NCBI GenBank assembly: GCA_964387285.1
Contig: CAYLWO010000022.1
Location: 1 to 64,000 of the forward strand
Reading direction: 5' to 3'
DNA length: 64,000 bases
Source: Anaerohabitans sp964387285
Lineage (GTDB): Bacteria > Zhuqueibacterota > Zhuqueibacteria > Residuimicrobiales > Residuimicrobiaceae
Shown: piece after piece, positions 49,241 through 57,098 of the stretch
Layout of the letters: the number at the start of each line of letters is the position of its first letter
How positions within the stretch are numbered: the stretch's first letter is position 1
Made by a program: the position numbers and the translations under genes
The notes under the pieces: generated by a model
What the model was told of the DNA's origin: nothing
The model's input: only the letters and a program-made list of their open reading frames with translations
The model's database searches: none

Positions 49241-49807
49241 ATGGCTTCAATATCGGAATTTCGTACCGGTTTGGCAATTCGTTTCAATAACGATATTTGG
49301 ATCATCACCGAATTTCAACACGTAACGCCCGGCAACTGGCGCGCCATGGTGCGCACCAAATTGAAAAACGCGCGCACCGGCCGCGTCGTTGACAACACGT
49401 TCCGCATGACCGACCAGATCGAGGAGGTGCGGCTGGATACCAAACAGATGCAGTTCCTGTACGAAGCGGACGGCAGCCTGTACTTTATGGATACCGAGAC
49501 CTACGATCAGACCTTTATACCTGAAGAAATGTTGGGCGAACAGAAAAAGTTTTTGAAAGAGGGCGGCGTCTGCACCATCAATTTTATGGAGAGCGGCCCG
49601 TTGACCGCGGAATTGCCAAACTTTATCGATTTTCTGGTGACCGAAGCGGAACCCGGCGTGCGCGGCGATTCGGCCAGCAATGTCACAAAATTTTGTACGA
49701 TTGAAACCGGTGCAAAAATTCAGGTGCCCTTGTTCATTAAAGAAGGGGATATGATAAAGATCGATACGCGCACCGGCAAATATCTGGAGCGCGCTTCGCG
49801 AGGATAA
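49241..49807 (+). CDS. efp: Translation elongation factor P with Asn at the loop tip
   Basis: A 188-residue factor that binds between the P and E sites and relieves stalling at polyproline. The start ATG 49241 has AGGAG five bases upstream. Three domains are present: KOW-like N-domain (MASISEFRTGLAIRFNNDIW), middle OB domain (TYDQTFIPEEMLGEQKKFL) and C-terminal OB domain ending DTRTGKYLERASRG. The modifiable loop reads TPGNWRAMVRTKLKN: the residue after Pro-Gly is Asn32, where E. coli has the beta-lysylated Lys34 (PGKGQ) and other bacteria have rhamnosylated Arg. An unmodified or unknown modified tip is likely. Confidence 0.96.
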   Translation: MASISEFRTGLAIRFNNDIWIITEFQHVTPGNWRAMVRTKLKNARTGRVVDNTFRMTDQIEEVRLDTKQMQFLYEADGSLYFMDTETYDQTFIPEEMLGEQKKFLKEGGVCTINFMESGPLTAELPNFIDFLVTEAEPGVRGDSASNVTKFCTIETGAKIQVPLFIKEGDMIKIDTRTGKYLERASRG

Positions 49808-49808
49808 G

Positions 49809-49853
49809 GGCGGCTAACCGGACCGGCATAAACCGAAGCCAAATGTCGGACAC
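49809..49853. repeat. Partial TGTCGGACACC element, inverted
   Basis: AACCGGACCGGCATAAACCG and AATGTCGGACAC here match, in reverse complement, the right half of the elements at 40922 and 50959 (GTGTCCGACATT, GGTTCCGGTTT-TCCGGGTT). It is a degenerate half copy. Confidence 0.5.
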
Positions 49854-49896
49854 AATTAAAAGTTGAAACATTTTTTGACCATTGCTCGAAAAACAA

Positions 49897-49925
49897 CCTT
49901 GCGAAGGGTGCAAACCTTCGCAAGG
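49897..49925. repeat. CCTTGCGAAGG palindrome family, copy 5
   Basis: Arms CCTTGCGAAGG / CCTTCGCAAGG around GTGCAAA, between two convergent genes. Confidence 0.8.
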
Positions 49926-49943
49926 ATAATACAACCGCTCCAA

Positions 49944-50264
49944 TCAGGTTTTCAGCAGACGGACATCAATCGTAAAGCGTCCCGGTTTTTCCATATTGGC
50001 TTCTACCTGCATACCTCGCAAAGCGGCAAAGAGAAACGGACAAGCGCGATGCGGCAGCAAATCCTGCGTTTGATTGAGCAAGCTGGCTTCGGGTTTGAAT
50101 AACTCTACCATGGGATCCAGGATGAATTTTTTTCCCTGAACCACGCTTTTTATATGCTGGCAATCTGTTTCAACGCGCATGGATATCATCCCGTCTGCTT
50201 GCGCCTCAAAGTACAATTTGCTGATGAATTCATGAATCGTCGCATCAATATCGACTTGAGTCAT
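49944..50264 (-). CDS. Small conserved protein resembling DUF6951
   Basis: A 106-residue protein with no signal peptide. It contains MISMRVETDCQHIKSVVQG (about 28-46) and PHRACPFLFAALRGMQVEA near the C-terminus, an arrangement of E-x-D-C-x-x-I-K and H-x-x-C-P that I recall from the DUF6951 family. Function is unknown; the paired Cys/His could bind metal. AGGAGG precedes ATG 50264, which is chosen over an upstream in-frame start at 50309. It shares the strand with the GNAT gene 34 bases upstream. Confidence 0.65.
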   Translation of the reverse strand: MTQVDIDATIHEFISKLYFEAQADGMISMRVETDCQHIKSVVQGKKFILDPMVELFKPEASLLNQTQDLLPHRACPFLFAALRGMQVEANMEKPGRFTIDVRLLKT

Positions 50265-50298
50265 GATCCCTGTCCTCCTCGTTATTCCAGGAAAAAAA

Positions 50299-50739
50299 TT
50301 AGACCTCACCGGGCTCGCAGATCATGAGATAGTGAGGAATGTTGGCTTCATAAAAGAGTTCACCGCGAATCTGAAAGCCATGACGGCTGTAAAAATCAGT
50401 CAGGTGCGCCTGAGCATGCATTTTAAATTTTCTGAATCCTTTTTCTCGACTGACGCGCAACATATATTCCACCAACTCGCGTCCCACACCGCGGCCGCGC
50501 CAGGCCTTGCGCACACAGATGCGCTCCAGTTTGGCATATTCCCCCAAAAAACGAATGCGTCCGGCGGCCATGGGTTCCCGGTCCACTTCGCCAAGTATGT
50601 GCAGCGCACTGTATTCCTGATCATCCATCTCTTCGCCAAAAACGACATTCTGTTCTTCCATAAAAACGATGGCGCGCACCATAAATACCTTGACCAGATC
50701 ATCCATATTGTCGACGATTTTAAACACGTGGCTGTTCAC
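50299..50739 (-). CDS. GNAT family N-acetyltransferase
   Basis: A 146-residue acetyltransferase of the ElaA/YjcF-like type, transferring acetyl from acetyl-CoA to an amine on an unknown substrate. The N-terminal part has VFMVRAIVFMEEQNVVFGEE. The acetyl-CoA loop is ERICVRKAWRGRGVGRELVE (R-G-x-G-V-G-R). The C-terminal strand is DFYSRHGFQIRGELFYEANI, ending IPHYLMICEP. It probably shares a transcript with the small protein downstream. Confidence 0.88.
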   Translation of the reverse strand: MNSHVFKIVDNMDDLVKVFMVRAIVFMEEQNVVFGEEMDDQEYSALHILGEVDREPMAAGRIRFLGEYAKLERICVRKAWRGRGVGRELVEYMLRVSREKGFRKFKMHAQAHLTDFYSRHGFQIRGELFYEANIPHYLMICEPGEV

Positions 50740-50788
50740 GAGTACTGCCTTATTGTATTAAATCTTGTTTTTTCGAAAAATGGATAAG

Positions 50789-50990
50789 AAATGTCGGACA
50801 CCTTTGGCGACTGTCGCAAAACCCCAAACCCCGGATGTGGCCGCGTTTTTTGCGGCCACTCCGGGTGTCTTTCGACGCATCATCAATGAGTTAAGAAACA
50901 TCCGGGGTCACAAAAACCGTGACCCCGGGGTTGTTCTGCCTTTTGCGACAGTCTCTTGAGGTGTCCGACATTTGGTTCCGGTTTATCCGG
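50789..50990. repeat. TGTCGGACACC palindrome split by a nested structured element
   Basis: The outer arms AAATGTCGGACACCT (50789-50803) and AGGTGTCCGACATTT (50959-50973), plus the trailing GGTTCCGGTTTATCCGGGTT, match the element at 40922. Inside lies a 145-base insert with 13-base terminal inverted repeats GACTGTCGCAAAA (50809-50821) / TTTTGCGACAGTC (50941-50953). It holds two more hairpins: GTGGCCGC / GCGGCCAC (50837-50859, extended by CCCGGA) and CCGGGGTCAC / GTGACCCCGG (about 50902-50928). It carries no gene. Confidence 0.75.
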
Positions 50991-51153
50991 GTTGGGATTA
51001 GTCTGTCTAACCCTATTTACAGAATGTCCGTCACTTTTGTGGCGTCCACCAGGTAACTCTGGTTGATAAGAATTAAAACCTGGGTAATATTAATTCAAAA
51101 CAAATTATAAATCAAGTTAAATCGGATTTTCAACCAATATTGCGGAGTTGAAA

Positions 51154-51831
51154 TTGGTCAGTGAAAAAAAACAAGAGTTGCTTGTTTTCATGCACCTGAA
51201 GGAAGCGTTGTGCAGCCAGTGCGGAGCTGAACTGGAACCGGATAGCCTGATCACCCTGGCGCAGGCAGGCCCGCTGTGCATGACCTGTTCGGACATGGAC
51301 CATTTGCTGTTTTTGCCGGCCGGCGATATGGCGTTGACCTTACGTTCTAAAAAGTATTCCGGATTATGGGCTGTCGTTTTACGCTGGAGTCGGTCGCGAA
51401 AACGATATGAACGTCAGGGGTTGCTGGTGGAGGAGGCGGCCCTGGAAAGGGCGGAACAAGAGTGCCTGGCTGATGAAGAGCTGCGCAGCCGTCGCCGGCA
51501 ACGCGAGGCCGCCAGACGGCAGGTGCTGGATGAACAGTATGTCGGGCAATTTGCTGCTGCTATTCGTCAGCTATACCCATGTTGTCCGGCTGGTGTGGAG
51601 ACGCTCATTGCGCAACACGCGTGCTGCAAATACAGTGGACGCGTGGGACGAGCCGCTTTCGCGAAAGCCCTGAGCGCCAAGGCCGTCGAATTAGCGGTCA
51701 TCGCTCATATCCGTCACAGCGAAACCGAGTACGATGAGTTGTTGGTCAACGGAGTGGATCGTGCAGATGCGCGGGAGCAGGTTTGGGAGAAAGTACGCCA
51801 GGTGCTGGCTGCCTGGCAGGGATCGAATTAA
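51154..51831 (+). CDS. DUF2293 domain protein with N-terminal zinc-ribbon-like region
   Basis: A protein of about 225 residues of unknown function. The N-terminus has paired cysteines (LCSQCGAE and LCMTCSDMDH, about residues 21-50) that look like a zinc ribbon. A charged helical middle part follows, and the C-terminal DUF2293 domain reads AVIAHIRHSETEYDELLVNG with GVDRADAREQVWEKV. TTG 51154 with GGAG six bases upstream is the likely start; the TTG at 51148 is too close to that ribosome binding site. Confidence 0.75.
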   Translation: MVSEKKQELLVFMHLKEALCSQCGAELEPDSLITLAQAGPLCMTCSDMDHLLFLPAGDMALTLRSKKYSGLWAVVLRWSRSRKRYERQGLLVEEAALERAEQECLADEELRSRRRQREAARRQVLDEQYVGQFAAAIRQLYPCCPAGVETLIAQHACCKYSGRVGRAAFAKALSAKAVELAVIAHIRHSETEYDELLVNGVDRADAREQVWEKVRQVLAAWQGSN

Positions 51832-51842
51832 TCCAGCTAACG

Positions 51843-51917
51843 AGGTTGTCCAAAGTAACTATAGTATGTAGTTCTGGCTTTAGCCGGAAATTTTTCCGCC
51901 TAAAGGCGGAACTACAT
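51843..51917. repeat. GGCTTTAGCC / CCGCCTAAAGGCGG intergenic element
   Basis: CGAGGTTGTCCA is followed by GTAGTTCTGGCTTTAGCCGG and TCCGCCTAAAGGCGGAACTA. The two ends form a long imperfect hairpin. It is related to the two units at 2757-2890. Confidence 0.6.
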
Positions 51918-52028
51918 GCTAATAAAAAATATTAGGTTATTATTGTTCGTATTTAAATGTTCTAGCCGCTCATTTAATACTGAAAACAAATAGCAAACTT
52001 TTTAAACAACCTCGATCTTTATGCTGCG

Positions 52029-53174
52029 CTAGCTCTTTTGCAGCAGAATCATGATCTCTAGATTGGCCGTGCCGGGAAACATATCCAGGGGGAGCACACG
52101 ATGCACCTGATAACCCTGTTTTTCCCATGACGCGACGTCTACGCGGATGCGGTCCACATTGCAGAATAGATGCAATACCTTTTCCGCATCGCGCAGCGCC
52201 AAAGTTTCGACGACGCCGGCATCCGGACCTTGGTACGGCGGATCCAGCAGCAGATGCTCTTTGTGTTCATTCGGTTGCGGCAAATCGCGTCGGCAAGTTT
52301 TACGTTCTACCGGTTTGGCAATAAAGCGCATTTCTTTTTCAGGATGGAGATGCTTTTTATTTTCTATGGCCGATTGGATGGCTTCCCGGTTTATATCCAT
52401 GCCAACCGTGCTTACATATTGCTCAGCCAAATAATGGCTGAACAGGCCGTAACCACAGTAAATATCCAGCAGCCGCCTGCCGTTGCCCGGCGACAAAATA
52501 AATTTCATCTGCTGCAGCATGACAGGCAACAGGGATTCATTGACCTGAGAAAAGCTGAAGGGTTTGTAGCTGTATTTGCAGCCGTCGATTTGCAGAAATA
52601 TCAGATCAGGTCCGTAAAGTTTTTTCATGGTCACGGCAGCTGCCGGCCGGAGGAATTCCAGATAATAATCCGAACGCGTCGGATCCAGATATAAAAAAAC
52701 CGCCAGAATCCCGCAATTTTGCTTTAAACCCTCGCCAATCATTTTTGCTTTGCGCACGCTCTCGTTGTTGAATTCATCCAGATTCAGGATTACGGTCTGT
52801 TGCGCATAGTTGCCGCGAATGATGATATAATTGACGTGTTTGGCAAACGGTTGAAAGGCGGGCGTGTTCAGTTTTTCCGTCAGCCAGTGATAAATCCCGG
52901 CGTGTTTTTCCGCTTCCAATAAAGCGGCCTGCTGGTTGGACTCGCCATCGACGGAAATCAATTGCGTAATGCGTCCGGCCTGCACCCGTCTTTTGGAATT
53001 GGTGCGATAATGGCGCGGTTTTGGCGAAGCGATAATGCTTTCGGGTACGCCAGGCAAATGTGACTTTTGCCAATACTGCGCCAAAGCGCTCTGTTTGAGC
53101 GCCGACTCTTCTGCATATCCCAGACTGATCAAATCAGTCTTGCCATGGCGCTGTTCCAGGGCGTGCGTCAGCAA
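52029..53174 (-). CDS. TrmA/RlmD-type RNA (uracil-5-)methyltransferase
   Basis: A SAM-dependent methyltransferase of at least 381 residues, predicted to methylate uridine in tRNA or rRNA. Motif I is LLDIYCGYGLFSHYLA and motif IV is LLDPPYQGPD. The catalytic Cys region is LHLFCNVDRIRVDV, and the C-terminus VLPLDMFPGTANLEIMILL is typical. No N-terminal TRAM domain is seen. The start is unclear: the frame is open and coding-like (KTTHAQNRAVSFAKLLTHAL) from the stop codon of the upstream gene, but there is no ATG or GTG, only a TTG at 53174 and an ATT at 53237. Confidence 0.8.
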   Translation of the reverse strand: MLTHALEQRHGKTDLISLGYAEESALKQSALAQYWQKSHLPGVPESIIASPKPRHYRTNSKRRVQAGRITQLISVDGESNQQAALLEAEKHAGIYHWLTEKLNTPAFQPFAKHVNYIIIRGNYAQQTVILNLDEFNNESVRKAKMIGEGLKQNCGILAVFLYLDPTRSDYYLEFLRPAAAVTMKKLYGPDLIFLQIDGCKYSYKPFSFSQVNESLLPVMLQQMKFILSPGNGRRLLDIYCGYGLFSHYLAEQYVSTVGMDINREAIQSAIENKKHLHPEKEMRFIAKPVERKTCRRDLPQPNEHKEHLLLDPPYQGPDAGVVETLALRDAEKVLHLFCNVDRIRVDVASWEKQGYQVHRVLPLDMFPGTANLEIMILLQKS

Positions 53175-53237
53175 TTTGGCGAAGGAGACCGCGCGATTCT
53201 GTGCATGGGTCGTTTTGATGTCAGCTCTCGGAAGAAT

Positions 53238-54329
53238 TTACAATGCAAATGCGACCTGGCGTTCCTGGGCGATCGCTTGCAGCATGGTCACGGTCTTGTC
53301 ATCCAACGGCACGCCGTCGCGTAAGTGTTTCTCATACAACTCGTACTCTTTTTCGCCGTGGATATAAATGCGCGGTTGGCCCTCTGCCTTGGCTGAATTT
53401 CTCAGGCGGTCGATAAGATCGTCCATTTTTGTGCAAAACGTTTCACGATCGATAAAATTTTCAATTTTCAGCGCCATGAAAAAGTGCGCCACAGCGGCCG
53501 GCTGGTTTTCCCCATTGGGACCTTTGCTGTCCACCATATCCGCATAGGCGCCGCCGGAGAGCACGCCGCACAACACATCCACCAGCAGCGCCATACCATA
53601 TCCCTTATATCCGCTGAAGGATTCACCCTCGCCGCCCAGAGGCAGAATGCCGCCGCCGGAACGTGAGATCATGTTTTTCAGCACCTCTGCGGCATTGGTG
53701 GTCACTTTGCCTTGAGCATTCACCGCCCAACCTTCGGGCATGGGCTTTCCGAGTCGATCATAAACTTCCAATTTGCCTCGCGGCACTACGGATGTGGCCA
53801 TATCAAGAAAGAAGGGCTTGTTGCGCCTGGTGGGCGCTGTCAGACTGATGGGATTGGTGCCGAGGATAAGATCGCGGCCAAAGGTCGGCACGACCAAGGG
53901 CGCCGAGTTGGTCATGCTGATGCCCAGCAGTCCGGCTTGCAGCATTTTCTGACTATAATATCCGGCAATGCCGAAATGGTTGCTGTTGCGTACGGTGACC
54001 AGGCCGACGCCGGTCTGTTTGGCTTTGGCGATGGCTAGCTGCGTTGCGAAATGACCGATGACCTGGCCAAGACCGGCGTTGCCGTCAATCGCTGCGGTGG
54101 ACGGCTGTTCATTAATCACGGTCGGTTGTTGCAGAGGAAGAATCGTGCCGTTTTTCATTCCGTCTACGTACCGTTTGAGCCGCGCCACGCCATGGGAGGG
54201 GATGCCGCGCAAATCAGCCAGCACCAGATTGTCGCTGCATATCGCGGCGTTTTCCGGCGAAACCTTAAAGGTCTCGAATACCTGGCAAACAAAGTCGTAA
54301 AGTTTCTGCGAATCTACGATCATGGCCAT
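53238..54329 (-). CDS. Malate/L-lactate dehydrogenase, Ldh/YlbC-YiaK family
   Basis: A 363-residue NAD(P)-dependent 2-hydroxyacid dehydrogenase of the non-Rossmann family that includes methanogen malate and sulfolactate dehydrogenases. Landmarks are GIPSHGVARLKRYVDGMKNG, VRNSNHFGIAGYYSQKML, SMTNSAPLVVPTFGRDLILG, NPISLTAPTRRNKPFFLDMA and FSGYKGYGMALLVDVLCGVL. GGAG precedes ATG 54329. Clustering with aconitase, isocitrate dehydrogenase and citrate synthase favours a malate dehydrogenase role (inference), feeding oxaloacetate to the citrate synthase. Confidence 0.88.
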   Translation of the reverse strand: MAMIVDSQKLYDFVCQVFETFKVSPENAAICSDNLVLADLRGIPSHGVARLKRYVDGMKNGTILPLQQPTVINEQPSTAAIDGNAGLGQVIGHFATQLAIAKAKQTGVGLVTVRNSNHFGIAGYYSQKMLQAGLLGISMTNSAPLVVPTFGRDLILGTNPISLTAPTRRNKPFFLDMATSVVPRGKLEVYDRLGKPMPEGWAVNAQGKVTTNAAEVLKNMISRSGGGILPLGGEGESFSGYKGYGMALLVDVLCGVLSGGAYADMVDSKGPNGENQPAAVAHFFMALKIENFIDRETFCTKMDDLIDRLRNSAKAEGQPRIYIHGEKEYELYEKHLRDGVPLDDKTVTMLQAIAQERQVAFAL

Positions 54330-54386
54330 ATGCTGCTCCTTTCAGTTTGAACAAGCAAACGCGGCTGCAACAGATAAAAGGTTGTG

Positions 54387-57077
54387 CTATTTTAAAGCTT
54401 CCGCCAGGACAGCAGGCAAAATTCCGCCCTGACGGTAATAGTGAATCTCCACCGGCGTATCTATGCGGACAATGACGGAAAATTCAGTCCGGTCTGCTTT
54501 GACTTTAATTTTACATCCGGGCGTTATGGCGTCATGCACTGCGATCGTGAAGGTCTCATGACCGGTCAATCCCAGGGTCTGGCAATTTTCGCCGGGTAAA
54601 AATTGCAGCGGCAAAATACCCATGCCCACCAGATTGCTGCGATGAATGCGTTCAAAGCTTTCGGCAATAACCGCTTTTATGCCGAGCAACAGCGTGCCTT
54701 TGGCCGCCCAGTCGCGTGACGAGCCGGTGCCGTACTCTTTGCCGGCCAGAACGATCAGAGGAACCTGCTCTTGTTTGTATTGCATGGCTGCGTCATATAT
54801 CCACATCTGCTTTTTATCCGGCAGATGCAGCGTGACGCCGCCTTCCACGCCAGCAACGAGCAAATTTTTCAAGCGAATGTTGGCAAATGTGCCGCGCATC
54901 ATAACCCGGTCGTTGCCGCGACGCGTGCCGTACGAATTGAAATCCTGCGGCTGCACGCCCAGTGAAATCAGGTACTGGCCGGCCGGACTTTCTTTGGCAA
55001 TCGAGCCGGCCGGCGAGATGTGGTCGGTCGTCACCGAGTCGCCGAACAGAGCCAGGACCCGCGCTTGTTCGATCGGTCGAATTTCACTGCTTTTGGCAAG
55101 TTCGCTGAAAAACGGCGGTTCTTGAATATAGGTGGAATCTTTTTGCCAATGATACAGGGGACCGCTTTGACCTTGAATCGCCTGCCACTCCGGAACCAAC
55201 GCCTCAATGCTGTTATAGATGGATCGATAATGTTGCGGCGCATCCGCCTGTTGCAGCAGTTCCATGATCTCTGCCTGGCTCGGCCAGATATCCTGCAACA
55301 GAACCGCCTGGCCGGAGGGATCGTGTCCAATGGGTTCTGTGGTCAAATCAATGTCCATGCGGCCTGCCAGGGCAAAAGCGACCACCAATGGCGGCGAAGC
55401 CAAATAGTTGGCGCGCACCAGGGGATGAACTCGGCCCTCAAAGTTGCGATTGCCGCTGAGCACAGCCGCGGTCACCAAATCAGCAGATTGGATCGCCTGG
55501 TTGATGGTTTCCGGCAAGGGACCGCTATTGCCGATGCAGGTGGCGCAACCATACCCTACGACCTGAAATCCCAGTTTTTCAAGATAGGGTAAAAGACCGG
55601 TGGACTCTAAATAGGCGGTGACTACGCGCGAACCCGGAGTCAAACTGGTTTTGACATGCGGCGCTGAGGTCAATCCTTTAGCTACCGCCTTTTTCGCCAG
55701 TAATCCGGCTGCAAGCATGACCGATGCATTGCTGGTGTTGGTGCAGCTGGTGATGGCGGCAATGACCACGCTGCCATGCGTCAACTGGACCGGCTTTTCA
55801 CCCACACTCGTCTGGCTGCTTTTGCTGATCTGCTCCGGCGTGAGATTGAATCCGCGTTGCGCCAATGGCGCTGTGAGAGAGTTCCTGAATGAGGCGGCTG
55901 CTTCCGATAACGTTACGCGGTCCTGGGGACGTTTGGGACCGGCCAGGCTGGGCTCCACGCTGCTCAGATCCAGCTCGACCACATCGGTGAATTTCGGTTC
56001 AATACTGTTTGCGTCACGGAACAGACCCTGCGTTTTGACATAGCGCTCTACCAAATCGACGAGATCGTCCGGTCTGCCGGAACGCCGGAGATAATCAAGG
56101 CTTTCCTGGTCCATGGGAAAAAAGCCCATGGTGGCGCCGTATTCCGGGGCCATGTTGGCAATGGTGGCGCGATCCGGCAGACTCATGGCCTGAATGCCGG
56201 GTCCGAAAAATTCCACAAACTTGTTCACCACGCCTTTCTTGCGCAACAGTTGCACGACGGTCAAGGCGATGTCCGTTGCCGTAGCGGCGCTGCGCAATTC
56301 GCCGGAAACGCGCACGCCGATGACTTGCGGCAACAACAGGTAAATCGGCTGTCCCAGCATAACCGCTTCCGCCTCGATGCCGCCGACGCCCCAACCGACT
56401 ATGCCGAGTCCGTTGATCATGGTGGTATGCGAATCCGTGCCCACCAGGCTGTCAGGATAGGCCAGGGTCTGTCCGTGCTTTTGGTTGGTGCAAACGCCGC
56501 GGCTGAGATATTCCAAATTGATTTGATGAATGATGCCCACCCCCGGCGGGATGATCCTGAAACCGGAAAATGCCTGGCAGCCCCATTTCATAAACTCATA
56601 ACGTTCTTTGTTGCGTGCAAATTCTTTTTCCAGGTTTTTAGCCAGGCCGTCTTTATCCCCGGCGAAATCGACCTGCAGGGAATGATCGATGATCATCTCT
56701 GCCGGTATCAGAGGCTCTATCTTTTTGGGATCTCCGCCTGAACGTTGCACGGCAGAACGCATGGCTGCCAAATCCACCAACGCCGGCACTCCGGTGAAAT
56801 CCTGCATGAGAACGCGGGCCGGTTTGAAGGGTATCTCAATTTCTGCCGGTTTTTCAGCCTGCCAGCCGGTTAACTGCGTGATATGTTCTTCCGTGACCAC
56901 GCGGCCGTCGCAGTGGCGCAGCAATGACTCTAAAAGCACGCGCAGACTGTACGGCAGCCGGCTGACGCCGGATAAACCCTGTTTCTCCAAAAGCGGCAGT
57001 GAGAAAATTTCCACCTGGCCTGCACGGGTTTGCAGGGTTTGTTTGACGGTCAAGGATCGGTTTGAAGGGGAGAGCAT
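54387..57077 (-). CDS. acnA: Aconitate hydratase
   Basis: An 896-residue iron-sulfur enzyme that isomerises citrate to isocitrate. It shows the AcnA/IRP-type signatures: VLMQDFTGVPALVDLAAMRS, LVGTDSHTTMINGLGIVGWG, AAITSCTNTSNASVMLAAGL with the first cluster cysteine, GYGCATCIGNSGPL with the other two, and VTTDHISPAGSI and KEYGTGSSRDWAAKGT in the swivel domain. Its length is that of the cytoplasmic monomeric form. It lies 21 bases downstream of the isocitrate dehydrogenase gene. Confidence 0.96.
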   Translation of the reverse strand: MLSPSNRSLTVKQTLQTRAGQVEIFSLPLLEKQGLSGVSRLPYSLRVLLESLLRHCDGRVVTEEHITQLTGWQAEKPAEIEIPFKPARVLMQDFTGVPALVDLAAMRSAVQRSGGDPKKIEPLIPAEMIIDHSLQVDFAGDKDGLAKNLEKEFARNKERYEFMKWGCQAFSGFRIIPPGVGIIHQINLEYLSRGVCTNQKHGQTLAYPDSLVGTDSHTTMINGLGIVGWGVGGIEAEAVMLGQPIYLLLPQVIGVRVSGELRSAATATDIALTVVQLLRKKGVVNKFVEFFGPGIQAMSLPDRATIANMAPEYGATMGFFPMDQESLDYLRRSGRPDDLVDLVERYVKTQGLFRDANSIEPKFTDVVELDLSSVEPSLAGPKRPQDRVTLSEAAASFRNSLTAPLAQRGFNLTPEQISKSSQTSVGEKPVQLTHGSVVIAAITSCTNTSNASVMLAAGLLAKKAVAKGLTSAPHVKTSLTPGSRVVTAYLESTGLLPYLEKLGFQVVGYGCATCIGNSGPLPETINQAIQSADLVTAAVLSGNRNFEGRVHPLVRANYLASPPLVVAFALAGRMDIDLTTEPIGHDPSGQAVLLQDIWPSQAEIMELLQQADAPQHYRSIYNSIEALVPEWQAIQGQSGPLYHWQKDSTYIQEPPFFSELAKSSEIRPIEQARVLALFGDSVTTDHISPAGSIAKESPAGQYLISLGVQPQDFNSYGTRRGNDRVMMRGTFANIRLKNLLVAGVEGGVTLHLPDKKQMWIYDAAMQYKQEQVPLIVLAGKEYGTGSSRDWAAKGTLLLGIKAVIAESFERIHRSNLVGMGILPLQFLPGENCQTLGLTGHETFTIAVHDAITPGCKIKVKADRTEFSVIVRIDTPVEIHYYRQGGILPAVLAEALK

Positions 57078-57098
57078 ATTTGTTCCTTTTCAGATTTT

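Noticed and set aside
50765..50959. 64-codon frame in the nested repeat
   Set aside because: It runs through palindromic DNA of the structured element, so it is not a gene.
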